NCBI GenBank assembly: GCA_903933995.1
Contig: CAIZMD010000693.1
Location: forward strand, 1 to 32,382
DNA length: 32,382 nucleotides
Origin: an uncultured Bacteroidota bacterium
Lineage (GTDB): Bacteria > Bacteroidota > Bacteroidia > Chitinophagales > Chitinophagaceae
Reading direction: 5' to 3'
The notes under the pieces were generated by a model. It saw only the letters and a list, made by a program, of their open reading frames with translations, did not search any database and was not told the DNA's origin. Each line of letters opens with the position of its first letter. Position 1 is the first letter of the stretch. The position numbers were made by a program, and so were the translations under genes. This document shows positions 24,731 to 32,382 of this stretch, in pieces.

Positions 24731-26671
24731 TTACCAACCTGGGTTTTGGACAATAAACCCTTTATTCACTTCATTTTGAGCAAAAGGGAAAAAATACATT
24801 TTATCTTCCCAAACTCGCGACTCAAAAGTTTCAATACGATAGGACAATAAATTATCATTCGCCAAACGTTGTGCGGGTGTTAATGCTGTAGTTGGATTTA
24901 CATATGGTGTACTACTATTTTCATACAAGAAAATTCTAGTAAACTGACCTTTCATTACGCCGTCATTGCTAGCAATTTTCCATCTTCTTACATCAAAAAA
25001 CCGATGCTCTTCTCCATATAATTCAACTGATCTTTCACGTTGAATATATTCTCTCGTTTTTGATTTATCACCATAAATAGAAGCATAAGTGGAATTACCC
25101 GGAGCTAAATCTGGCAATCCCCCTCTTTTTCTAATTACGTTAAGTGCAGTAAATATTTCTGCATTCGATGGGTTGATTTCATTTAGTGCTTCAGCATAAC
25201 CCAAATAAAATTCTGCTAAACGGAAAATAGGCCAATAGAAATTAGCGGTACCATTAACTTGATTAACTAAATTAATAAACTTCTTTTGATGTATTCCATT
25301 AGGTATTCCATTTCCTATTAAAGCAGTACCTGCTCCAATTTGAACAGTATTCCCTGTTAATCCTTTTTGTTTGTAAAGAAACTTAGCTGTATCACTCCCT
25401 CCTTGCGCAGGCATCAACCCAGTATTGGTGTAGGCAGACCCTGGCCACCATGCAACTGCTTGGAAACGTGGTTCCATTCGTTTCATGATTGATTTTAGTT
25501 GTGTAAAAGTTCCATCCGTTGGAATACTCACATCATTACCATTTACATCCCTAAATGTTTTAGTGATAAAATTCATTGGAAGGGCCATTACAGTATTACC
25601 CCAGGAAAAATATATAGGGCAACACCATCTTACTACATTAGCCCCACCAGCTTGTTGCCCATGAGATTTATCATAAAACAACAATTCTTTATTTCTTGGA
25701 TCAAGTGCTGCACCTGTAGCATAGTTATAACTTTCACTTTTTCCTAGTGACGCATCATCTAATAAAGAATACCCATTGCTTAGGGCCCAGTCCAAAACAG
25801 TTTTATGAGCATTCGCAGCCAAAATCCAACGATTAGGATCTGCGGAACCCATACAAACAAGGCTATCATTTGCACTTGAAACTGGAGGTGTATTGGTATT
25901 AACCAATGGACTAGCTGCCCACAATAAAGTAACCGCTTTAAGTGAAAGTGCTACGCCCTTATTTACTCTTCCAATATCAGAAGCCGGAAAATTATCTGGT
26001 AAATTAGGAATAGCTTCATCACAGCTTTTAATAATAAAATCAATGGTAGATTTTAAACTTCTTCTATTACCTGAAGGAATTACCTGAGCTTGGTTAACTC
26101 CATTAACTTCGTTGATTTGAACTATCGGCGTTTGATCAATGATTGGAATACCTCCATATCTAATCATCGCTTCATAATGCATTAAAGCTCTAAGTAGTTT
26201 TGCTTCTGCAATAGTTTGATCTCTAAGTTGGGCTGTCCAATTAATTGAACCAGTATTTCCAATAGGAACTTTACTTGCATTTTCAATATAAATGGATGCA
26301 TTTCGCATGCCAATTGTTACTCTATTATATGAAAATTCATCTTGAAATGAAGGGCCCCAAGTACCAGCATTAAATGCATTAGCTCTTCCTCCAGTACCAA
26401 ATTGATCGCCCTCATCACTAGCTGCTAATAATAGTCCATCCACACTACCTGCATCACTTAATCCAGATCCTCCATCACCTGTAGGAAATCCATTGATAAC
26501 ACAAGTTGCATATACATTCCAGAGAGCACGTTGTGCCGCATCTGGAGTGGTAAATACCGAATCAACCGTAATGATACTACCACTTGGTTGCTCAAGAAAC
26601 CTTTTACAAGAAGTATTGAACAATAAAATACACAACACAAGTACAGGTGCAACTTTAAAGTAAAATTTCAT
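24731..26671 (-). CDS. SusD-like glycan-binding lipoprotein (first pair)
   Basis: This RagB/SusD-family lipoprotein has about 646 residues from the Met at 26671 (MKFYFKVAPVLVLCILLFNT); an upstream in-frame ATG at 26689 would add six residues. The lipobox is LFNTSC, followed by KRFLEQPSG. Family features are LRDQTIAEAKLLRALMHYEA, MIRYGGIPIID, LAEFYLGYAEALNEI, LNVIRKRGGLPDL, ERSVELYGEEHRFFDVRRWK and the C-terminal NPGW. It is slightly longer than the second SusD of this locus and clearly different in sequence, so the two pairs probably bind different parts or sizes of the glycan. It lies directly after the STN-bearing SusC and works with it at the cell surface. Confidence 0.96.
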   Translation of the reverse strand: MKFYFKVAPVLVLCILLFNTSCKRFLEQPSGSIITVDSVFTTPDAAQRALWNVYATCVINGFPTGDGGSGLSDAGSVDGLLLAASDEGDQFGTGGRANAFNAGTWGPSFQDEFSYNRVTIGMRNASIYIENASKVPIGNTGSINWTAQLRDQTIAEAKLLRALMHYEAMIRYGGIPIIDQTPIVQINEVNGVNQAQVIPSGNRRSLKSTIDFIIKSCDEAIPNLPDNFPASDIGRVNKGVALSLKAVTLLWAASPLVNTNTPPVSSANDSLVCMGSADPNRWILAANAHKTVLDWALSNGYSLLDDASLGKSESYNYATGAALDPRNKELLFYDKSHGQQAGGANVVRWCCPIYFSWGNTVMALPMNFITKTFRDVNGNDVSIPTDGTFTQLKSIMKRMEPRFQAVAWWPGSAYTNTGLMPAQGGSDTAKFLYKQKGLTGNTVQIGAGTALIGNGIPNGIHQKKFINLVNQVNGTANFYWPIFRLAEFYLGYAEALNEINPSNAEIFTALNVIRKRGGLPDLAPGNSTYASIYGDKSKTREYIQRERSVELYGEEHRFFDVRRWKIASNDGVMKGQFTRIFLYENSSTPYVNPTTALTPAQRLANDNLLSYRIETFESRVWEDKMYFFPFAQNEVNKGFIVQNPGW

Positions 26672-26694
26672 TTTAATATATTTTGGCATTGTAC

Positions 26695-26702
26695 AATCGT
26701 TT
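26695..26702 (-). promoter_or_regulatory. AAACGATT element before the first susD
   Basis: AAACGATT within TTTAAAACGATTG on the minus strand, 23 nt before the preferred ATG at 26671 (5 nt before the alternative at 26689) and 7 nt after the stop of the preceding susC. It is the same 8-mer as at 24710 and 21800. Confidence 0.4.
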
Positions 26703-26709
26703 TAAAATT

Positions 26710-29700
26710 TTAAAACTGAATATTTAAACCGAAATTCAAAACACGCATCATTGGATAAACTGATCCATTAGAACTCGGAATCTCAGGATCAAAATATGGC
26801 ATTTGAGTCCATGTAACCAGATTTTGACCGTTGAGGTAAACTCGCAAAGACTTCATTGCCAATTTTTCCAATATTTTATTTGAGAAACTATAAGCAATCT
26901 CAATATTTTTTATTCTTAAATACGATGCATCTCTCATCCAATAAGAAGACACTCTATAATTATGCCTATTGGCATCTGGTGCGGCGGTTAATCTTGGTAA
27001 AGAAATTGGACTTCCACTTGCATATCTTTCAGCTGACCAACTTTCTTTTGCATTTTCAAATGCTGTTTTAGTTCCAGCTATAAAGGGCCAAGCAGATTCT
27101 CCGGTTAAATAAGTAGATACATTTCCAGCACCTTGAAAAAATATAGACAATTCAAATCCTTTGTATTGAATTCCAAAAGTGGCTCCATAAATTATCCCTG
27201 GTATGTTTGGGTTTCCAATATTTGTTCGGTCATTATCATCAATTAAACCATCTCCATTAACGTCTTTATACCTAATATCTCCAGGCTTTAAGCCAGCACC
27301 CTCCCATGCAGATTTAGGTCTTTTAGGATCGTTGATTTCCTCTAATGTATTAAAGAGGCCTTCTGCAATTAAACCCTTAGGTTGCCCAATTCTATTTGCA
27401 GTCATAGCCAATCCTGTGAAGGGTTGGGGGGCTTCATCCATATATATAATTTTATTTTTTGTATAGGTAAAATTGGCGTTTGCAAAATACGTTAAGCCTG
27501 ATTTTGCAATAGTATTTCTATAGCCTATTTCAATTTCAAATCCTTTATTCTCAGCTATACCTATATTATAGGGAGAAATTAGATTAGTTGGGCCAAATGT
27601 TACGGGAACATTAAGATTCCACAGAATTTTTTCCCTTCTTTCTGAGAATAAATCCGTTGTTAAAGAAAGTTTGTTTTTAAAGAATCTAAAATCCGCTCCA
27701 ATGTTGGTTTTACGGGCAACCTCCCAAGTTACTCCTGGATTTCCAATACTAGACTCTCTATACCCAGTAACTGGAGTATTAGCTAGGCCTAAAAAATAAG
27801 ATCCTCCTGAAGCAAAGGACGATGGCAAGAATAAAAAACGATTCCCGCCAATTTTATCATTTCCTACGGTTCCGTAAGAGCCTCTTAACTTTAAATAATT
27901 AAATGCATCCGATTTAGGAAAGAAATTTTCTTGTGATATTAAATATCCTGCACTAAATGAAGGGAAAAAACCAAATTGTTTTCCAACAGCAAAATTCTCT
28001 GACCCATTGTAACCAATGTTCAAGTCTGCAAAATACTTATTTTGAAAATTATAGGTTACCCTACTAACCAGTCCTAGGTAATTAAACGGCAATTGATTGC
28101 CACCATCATATAACCTCTCTGCAGTTCCTAAAAATAAGCCTGTAACTGTATGATTGCCAAAAGTTCTATTGAATTCTATTGCTGCTTCACCGTATATTTT
28201 TCTGTTTTTACTAAAACTTTCGCTTTGAAAACCAACAGGACCTTCAAATTGATTTACAACTGGAATTGGCACGATAGAATCTTGGAAAGTTGATGCTCGA
28301 GGATTCCTTCTTAAATCCCACATTGGAATTTGCTTTCTTCTTGAAACAGCTTGTAAATAATAACTATCATATGCACCCATGGCCCTTACTGACAAACCTT
28401 TAGTAATGCCATCTAATTTGTATTTTCCGCCAATATTAATATTTAATCGGCTGCTATAATTTACGTTAAAACCATTGAATAACATTTGATATAAGGGCGT
28501 ATTAGAAATATTCCAAGCAGCTAAGCCATCAATATTCCTAACTAATTTACCCTCATATAATACTGGTGTCATAATTGGGTTGGCAGAAAGAATTGTACCA
28601 AAAATGTCACTAGTGGCACTATTGGAATAATTAGAATTTTGAATTTCAGCAGAAGATTTAACGAATAATGTGAGGTTTTTAGAAATATTGAAATCGAAAT
28701 TACTTCTAATATTATAACGCTTGAAATTGGGATTTGCGCTAAACTCTGGAAAAAGACCACCTGTTGTGTAGATACCATCTTGATTCAAATAGCCAAGTGA
28801 AACAAAATATTTAGCATCTTGTGTTCCCCCACTTACATTCAAGTTATACTGTTGCTGAGGAGCAAAATCTTTAAGCATATAATCCATCCAGCGAACATTA
28901 GGATGAAAAATTGGGTCATCTCCTTTTCTAAATCTTTCAATATCATAATCACTAAACCTTTTGGCATTGGGATTATTTTGATCATTTACTTCTGCTTCAT
29001 TCCTCAATAAAGCATAGTCTACCGCATTTAATTCTTTAGGAAGACGAATTGGATTTTGCCAACCTAGATTACTGGAGAAGGTAAATTGAGGTTTGCCTAA
29101 TTGACCTGTTTTTGTAGTAATGATAATAACACCGTTTGCTCCACGTACCCCAAATACCGCTGTAGCAGAGGCGTCTTTTAAAATATTAAAAGATTCAATT
29201 GTGTAAGGGTCAATTCCATTTAAACTTCTCTGAACACCATCTACTAAAACAAGTGGGGTTGCGCTTGTTCCTCCGGCAAATGTAGCAACCCCTCTAATGA
29301 AAATATCAGCGATATCCCTTCCAGGTTCACCACCGCGTTGAACGGTATAAATACCTGGAGCCCTTCCCGCTAAAGCATTTGCAACACTTGAAACTGGCGC
29401 TTTTAATATGTCTGTTGGAGAAACGGCTCCAATGGCCCCTGTTACTGTAACTTTTTTCTGAGTACCATAACCTACAACAACTACATCATCTAACTTAGTA
29501 ATACTTGAAACCAAAGATATCCCTAATGAGCTTTGATTACCCACAACCACTTCTTGAATTGTATACCCAGTATAATTGAATACTAAAACAGATGAGTTGT
29601 CATTAACTTTTATTGAAAATTTTCCATTGGCATCAGTTGTAGTTCCTGCTTTTGTACCTTTCACTTGAACAGATACACCTGCCAGAGAATTCCCTTTTTC

Positions 29701-30102
29701 GTCAGTAACAGTTCCAGTAATTATACTGGGCTCTTTAAAATTATTTATTTGCTTACCAGGATCAGTTGTTACAATTAAAGATGTTTCTTTTTCAATTTGT
29801 TTTAAAATAATTAAATCATTGTTAACCTCAAAAATAAGATCCATGTCTTTAGAGATTTTTTCTAAAAAATCTAAAAGAGGTTTGTCAATAATTTTAATGG
29901 AAATTTTTCTAGAAGCTTGAATTTTTTCGACACTATAAACAAACCTAACTGCAGCCTGTTTTTCAATTAGTGTAAGTACTTTTTTTAATTCCAAATTGTT
30001 AACCTGAATATTGATTTTTTTTTCAGTAACATTTTGCGAATTAGCATACCCACATATCTGCACAAAAAACAATACTATAAAGGGAAAAAATGATTTTCTC
30101 AT
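26710..30102 (-). CDS. SusC-like TonB-dependent transducer with STN domain
   Basis: This 1130-residue outer-membrane transporter both imports glycan fragments and signals. After the signal peptide (about 1-22) comes an STN domain (about 25-110: KINIQVNNLELKKVLTLIEK ... NNDLIILKQI), which in this family contacts the FecR anti-sigma factor. A carboxypeptidase-regulatory-like domain follows (about 128-205: ITGTVTDEKGNSLAGVSVQV), then a TonB box region (VVVVGYGTQKK), the plug (ALAGRAPGIYTVQRGG, LVLVDGVQRSLNG, ESFNILKDASATAVFGVRGA, NGVIIITTKTG) and the barrel to the C-terminal Phe (LNFGLNIQF). The length is typical. It starts 53 nt after the FecR gene and is followed 20-38 nt later by its SusD partner. 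The STN domain marks it as the likely sensor of the locus. Confidence 0.97.
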   Translation of the reverse strand: MRKSFFPFIVLFFVQICGYANSQNVTEKKINIQVNNLELKKVLTLIEKQAAVRFVYSVEKIQASRKISIKIIDKPLLDFLEKISKDMDLIFEVNNDLIILKQIEKETSLIVTTDPGKQINNFKEPSIITGTVTDEKGNSLAGVSVQVKGTKAGTTTDANGKFSIKVNDNSSVLVFNYTGYTIQEVVVGNQSSLGISLVSSITKLDDVVVVGYGTQKKVTVTGAIGAVSPTDILKAPVSSVANALAGRAPGIYTVQRGGEPGRDIADIFIRGVATFAGGTSATPLVLVDGVQRSLNGIDPYTIESFNILKDASATAVFGVRGANGVIIITTKTGQLGKPQFTFSSNLGWQNPIRLPKELNAVDYALLRNEAEVNDQNNPNAKRFSDYDIERFRKGDDPIFHPNVRWMDYMLKDFAPQQQYNLNVSGGTQDAKYFVSLGYLNQDGIYTTGGLFPEFSANPNFKRYNIRSNFDFNISKNLTLFVKSSAEIQNSNYSNSATSDIFGTILSANPIMTPVLYEGKLVRNIDGLAAWNISNTPLYQMLFNGFNVNYSSRLNINIGGKYKLDGITKGLSVRAMGAYDSYYLQAVSRRKQIPMWDLRRNPRASTFQDSIVPIPVVNQFEGPVGFQSESFSKNRKIYGEAAIEFNRTFGNHTVTGLFLGTAERLYDGGNQLPFNYLGLVSRVTYNFQNKYFADLNIGYNGSENFAVGKQFGFFPSFSAGYLISQENFFPKSDAFNYLKLRGSYGTVGNDKIGGNRFLFLPSSFASGGSYFLGLANTPVTGYRESSIGNPGVTWEVARKTNIGADFRFFKNKLSLTTDLFSERREKILWNLNVPVTFGPTNLISPYNIGIAENKGFEIEIGYRNTIAKSGLTYFANANFTYTKNKIIYMDEAPQPFTGLAMTANRIGQPKGLIAEGLFNTLEEINDPKRPKSAWEGAGLKPGDIRYKDVNGDGLIDDNDRTNIGNPNIPGIIYGATFGIQYKGFELSIFFQGAGNVSTYLTGESAWPFIAGTKTAFENAKESWSAERYASGSPISLPRLTAAPDANRHNYRVSSYWMRDASYLRIKNIEIAYSFSNKILEKLAMKSLRVYLNGQNLVTWTQMPYFDPEIPSSNGSVYPMMRVLNFGLNIQF

Positions 30103-30155
30103 AGCAAGCGTAGTTTTATTTTATATTATATTAAATTGATCCAAAAAAAAGGCAA

Positions 30156-31295
30156 CTATTTTTTGAAACAACCTTTTGCATTAATTATGACTCTACCATC
30201 CAATACTTCGTAATAACCATTTAAAGCTTTACAAATAATATTCAACTGCTCATACAAACTATATCCTTCCAGATTGGCGTTTAACGTACAACCAGCCAAA
30301 AGTTCTTCATCAAATACAATGTCAATTCCATAGACATCTTTTAAAATAGCAAACACTTTATTAATTGGCGCTTCATCAAAATTGAATAGTTTTTTAGCGT
30401 CTGTTTCTGGCTTTAATAGAATGGGTTCATTAACTAAAGTCTTTACAAGACTAGCATCTGATTTTAAAAAACTTACTTTTTGATTCGGTATCAAAACAAT
30501 ACTGGATAATTCATTTGAAACCTTTTTCTCCGTAGTTACAAATTTTGGATTGGTAAATACCGAAACTCTACCCGAAGCTACTTCTACTACAACTTCTTTA
30601 TCCATTGCGTATGATCTAACTCTAAATTTAGTGCCCAATACTTTGGTGACTAATCCATCAGCGTATACTAAAAATGGCTTTTGAGTATTTCGTACAACTT
30701 CAAAAAATGCTTCCCCAACTAGAAATACTTCTCTTTTTTCTAAATTGATAAATTTTTCTGCATAACTTATTTTAGACTTTGTACTTAATGTAGTTCTAGT
30801 TCCATCAGGTAATGTAATAATCAATGGTGCATTTGTTTGATTAACTTTTTCAATGAGTCGATGGGGTACTTCTTTAATTAAATTTTCATAAGTTGGTTGA
30901 AAAGAAAGATTTACAGAATTCTTTTGTTCAACCCAAACTCCACCCATGACTGCCATTAATAAAATGGAAGCGGCTATGATCAAATATTTAAAGGAACTTT
31001 TTACTGGAGTTGATTCAATAAAAATCGAGTCTTCAATATTGTCTAGTTCAAGTATTCTTTGTGTATCCCTAACTAACTCTTGCACTTCATCTTCGTGAAA
31101 AATATCATTATCAATATAAACGGAAAGTATCAACAACTTTGCTTTTTCAATAATTGGTTCTTTATCAGGATATTGTTTTACCCACTGTTCCCAATAGGCA
31201 AAATCTTTACCACCATTCATCACATCCGTTCTAAAACGCTCATCCCAGAAGAAGTCTTCAAGGCTATAGTGCAAATATGGATCTTGTATTATCAT
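30156..31295 (-). CDS. FecR-family anti-sigma factor
   Basis: This 379-residue inner-membrane regulator holds the ECF sigma factor until the transporter signals. The N-terminal cytoplasmic part (1-100) would bind the sigma factor. A single membrane helix lies at about 103-122 (YLIIAASILLMAVMGGVWV). The periplasmic FecR domain (about 155-255) includes ITLPDGTRTTLSTKSKISYA, REVFLVGEAFFEVVRN, KPFLVYADGLVTKVLGTKF and VVVEVASGRVSVF. The C-terminal DUF4974-like domain (about 308-375: FNFDEAPINKVFAILKDVYG) is the part expected to meet the STN domain. It lies 61 nt after the sigma factor gene and 53 nt before the STN-SusC gene, the classical order for Bacteroidota cell-surface signalling. Confidence 0.95.
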   Translation of the reverse strand: MIIQDPYLHYSLEDFFWDERFRTDVMNGGKDFAYWEQWVKQYPDKEPIIEKAKLLILSVYIDNDIFHEDEVQELVRDTQRILELDNIEDSIFIESTPVKSSFKYLIIAASILLMAVMGGVWVEQKNSVNLSFQPTYENLIKEVPHRLIEKVNQTNAPLIITLPDGTRTTLSTKSKISYAEKFINLEKREVFLVGEAFFEVVRNTQKPFLVYADGLVTKVLGTKFRVRSYAMDKEVVVEVASGRVSVFTNPKFVTTEKKVSNELSSIVLIPNQKVSFLKSDASLVKTLVNEPILLKPETDAKKLFNFDEAPINKVFAILKDVYGIDIVFDEELLAGCTLNANLEGYSLYEQLNIICKALNGYYEVLDGRVIINAKGCFKK

Positions 31296-31356
31296 ACAAA
31301 AATGAAGTGTTAAAAATTATAGAGACCAACTATTTAATTCCATACCATGGATTCAA

Positions 31357-32016
31357 CTAAAATATATTTTTGACAAATAATAAAACCAATAGTATTTTAT
31401 ATAGCTTCCAAACAGATTCTGGAGTAGCACTTTTCAACTTTACTAAAGCAATTTGAAGGATATTGGATACAGTTTGTGGTGCTATTTCTAACACATTGGC
31501 AATTTCTTCTCTACTTAACGTCTCAAAAAACTTTAAATAAACTACTTCCTTTTGACGAGCGGGTAATTTGGCTATTAGTTCATTAAAGTGCTTAGATAAA
31601 ATTTTTGCTTGTTCCGATGCAATCATTTTATTGTCAATTCCTAAAACAAAGGAAAAAGATTCCATGTAAATTGGGTCCAAATTTATAGTGGATGTTTTGT
31701 GCAGTTTTTTGATCTTTCTAAGTAGCAATCGTCTAAAGGATGTAAATAGATATGATTTAAGATTTACAGAAGTTGCTAATTGGTTTCTTCGCTCCCATAA
31801 AACAATGAATAATTCTTGAACAGAATCTTTAATTAACTCTTTGTCAGAAGTAAACCTTAATCCATAATTTGCAAGAGGCCGAAAAAATGATTGCATCAGC
31901 TTTGCTAAAGCATTCTTATCTCCCTTAAGAAGATCTTGCCAAGTTGAATTATCATTTTCCAGATTAAAACTCACATATATGCATTGAAGTAGTTCAGCTT
32001 CTAATATAGAGCACAT
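31357..32016 (-). CDS. ECF-type RNA polymerase sigma factor (FecI-like)
   Basis: This 219-residue cytoplasmic sigma factor probably drives the downstream polysaccharide genes. Region 2 spans about 35-105 (LMQSFFRPLANYGLRF, SVQELFIVLWERRNQL, SYLFTSFRRLLLRKIKKL). Region 4 spans about 145-197 (LPARQKEVVYLKFFETLSRE, EIANVLEIAPQTVSNILQIA), with a helix-turn-helix for -35 recognition. Beyond region 4 there is a hydrophobic tail (YKILLVLLFVKNIF) that could associate with the membrane. The first 20 residues are not typical of the family, so translation might start slightly later, but no better start codon is obvious. It is the first gene of the locus; the promoter should lie in 32017-32150, where I see no clear TAnnTTTG element. 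Confidence 0.94.
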   Translation of the reverse strand: MCSILEAELLQCIYVSFNLENDNSTWQDLLKGDKNALAKLMQSFFRPLANYGLRFTSDKELIKDSVQELFIVLWERRNQLATSVNLKSYLFTSFRRLLLRKIKKLHKTSTINLDPIYMESFSFVLGIDNKMIASEQAKILSKHFNELIAKLPARQKEVVYLKFFETLSREEIANVLEIAPQTVSNILQIALVKLKSATPESVWKLYKILLVLLFVKNIF

Positions 32017-32151
32017 TTTTAGTTCTTCATACCATATAATTTGTGATTATTTTTAAAAGAGTGGGAGTTACATTTTCAATCTAACCATAAATCATACTTA
32101 AATAGGCCAGTTTTTGAACCCAATTTTTATAAGTCGGGAGAGAACCCCTAA

Positions 32152-32190
32152 ATAAAAAAGGTCCGGACTTTCATCCGAACCTCTCTTTTT
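32152..32190 (-). terminator. Intrinsic terminator after frr
   Basis: On the minus strand GGTTCGGA (32181-32174) pairs with TCCGGACC (32167-32160), with one G-T wobble and a 6-nt loop, followed by six T (32159-32154) and further A/T. It lies 26 nt beyond the frr stop and insulates frr from the sigma factor gene. A-rich bases on the other side may let it work in both directions. Confidence 0.82.
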
Positions 32191-32207
32191 GATTAAGTAA
32201 TAACCAA

Positions 32208-32382
32208 TTAGATGGTCATCATTTCTTTTTCCTTTGCAGCTAAGTGTTTTTCAACCAGTGCAATGAATTTATCAGTTAGGTCTTGAATGGTTTTTTCTGC
32301 GTCTTTGGCAACGTCTTCACTCAAGCCGTCTTTTTGTAATTTCTTTACCTGCTCAATACTATCGCGGCGGATATTGCGGATG
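32208..32382 (-). CDS. frr: Ribosome recycling factor, C-terminal fragment
   Basis: This is the last 58 residues of RRF; the start is beyond the right edge. RRF with EF-G splits post-termination ribosomes. The visible part begins IRNIRRDSIEQVKKLQKDG, then LSEDVAKDAEKTIQDLTDKF and IALVEKHLAAKEKEMMTI. The conserved RNIRRD...K segment and the LTDK and KEKE-M-T-terminal pattern are those of helix 3 of domain I. The fragment ends in a normal stop (TAA) followed by a terminator. As a core gene with higher G/C than the neighbouring operon, it marks the right border of the polysaccharide locus. Confidence 0.96.
   Translation of the reverse strand, partial: IRNIRRDSIEQVKKLQKDGLSEDVAKDAEKTIQDLTDKFIALVEKHLAAKEKEMMTI

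Larger units (their letters stand above)
6714..32016 (-). other. Polysaccharide utilization locus (13 co-directional genes)
   Basis: Thirteen genes lie head to tail on the minus strand, with gaps from a 1-nt overlap to 86 nt and no internal intrinsic terminator that I could see. They cover regulation (ECF sigma factor, FecR), uptake (two SusC/SusD pairs) and degradation (two heparinase II/III-type lyases, a sulfatase, an SGNH esterase, a GH2 enzyme, a ROK kinase), plus one unknown secreted protein. It sits between frr and an EamA permease and is visibly more A/T-rich than both. The substrate is inferred as a sulfated, uronic-acid-containing polysaccharide. No GH88/GH105 unsaturated uronyl hydrolase, inner-membrane sugar permease or uronate catabolic gene is present. 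Confidence 0.9.

Noticed and set aside
30103-30155. A-tract/T-tract pairing between the FecR and SusC genes, considered as a terminator
   Set aside because: The stem is almost only A-T pairs and would be weak, and the genes on both sides belong to one signalling unit.

Overview
The window looks like a Bacteroidota chromosome, most likely a Chitinophagaceae-type member. The evidence is SusC/SusD pairs, a FecI-like sigma factor with a FecR-like anti-sigma factor, a LytS/LytTR two-component pair, few Shine-Dalgarno sites, and TAnnTTTG-like promoter elements. No rRNA, tRNA, CRISPR array, insertion sequence or phage gene was seen.

Left block (1-6627), housekeeping: the start of an M28-type peptidase (minus, cut by the edge); a LytTR response regulator and its sensor kinase (minus); dxs for isoprenoid precursors (plus); scpA for chromosome condensation and mscL, a mechanosensitive channel (minus); and an EamA/DMT permease (plus). 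Terminator hairpins separate most units. Right edge: the C-terminal end of frr (minus) with its terminator.

Central block (6714-32016): thirteen genes, all on the minus strand, closely packed and visibly richer in A/T than the flanks. They form one polysaccharide utilization locus (PUL). In transcription order: ECF sigma factor, FecR anti-sigma factor, SusC with an STN signalling domain, SusD, a second SusC lacking the usual N-terminal domains, a second SusD, a heparinase II/III-type lyase made as a lipoprotein, an S1 sulfatase, a secreted aspartate-rich protein of unknown function, a second heparinase II/III-type lyase, a ROK sugar kinase, an SGNH carbohydrate esterase, and a GH2 glycosidase. 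A strong terminator at 6617-6651 ends the block.

Inferred working model: the STN-SusC senses and imports the glycan and signals through FecR to the sigma factor, which switches on the operon. SusCD pairs and the lipoprotein lyase handle the polymer at the outer membrane. The periplasmic sulfatase, esterase, second lyase and GH2 enzyme trim oligosaccharides, and the ROK kinase phosphorylates a released sugar in the cytoplasm. The enzyme set points to a uronic-acid-containing, sulfated and probably acetylated polysaccharide, but the sequence alone does not identify it. The least understood components are the aspartate-rich protein (14487-16292) and the shortened second SusC.
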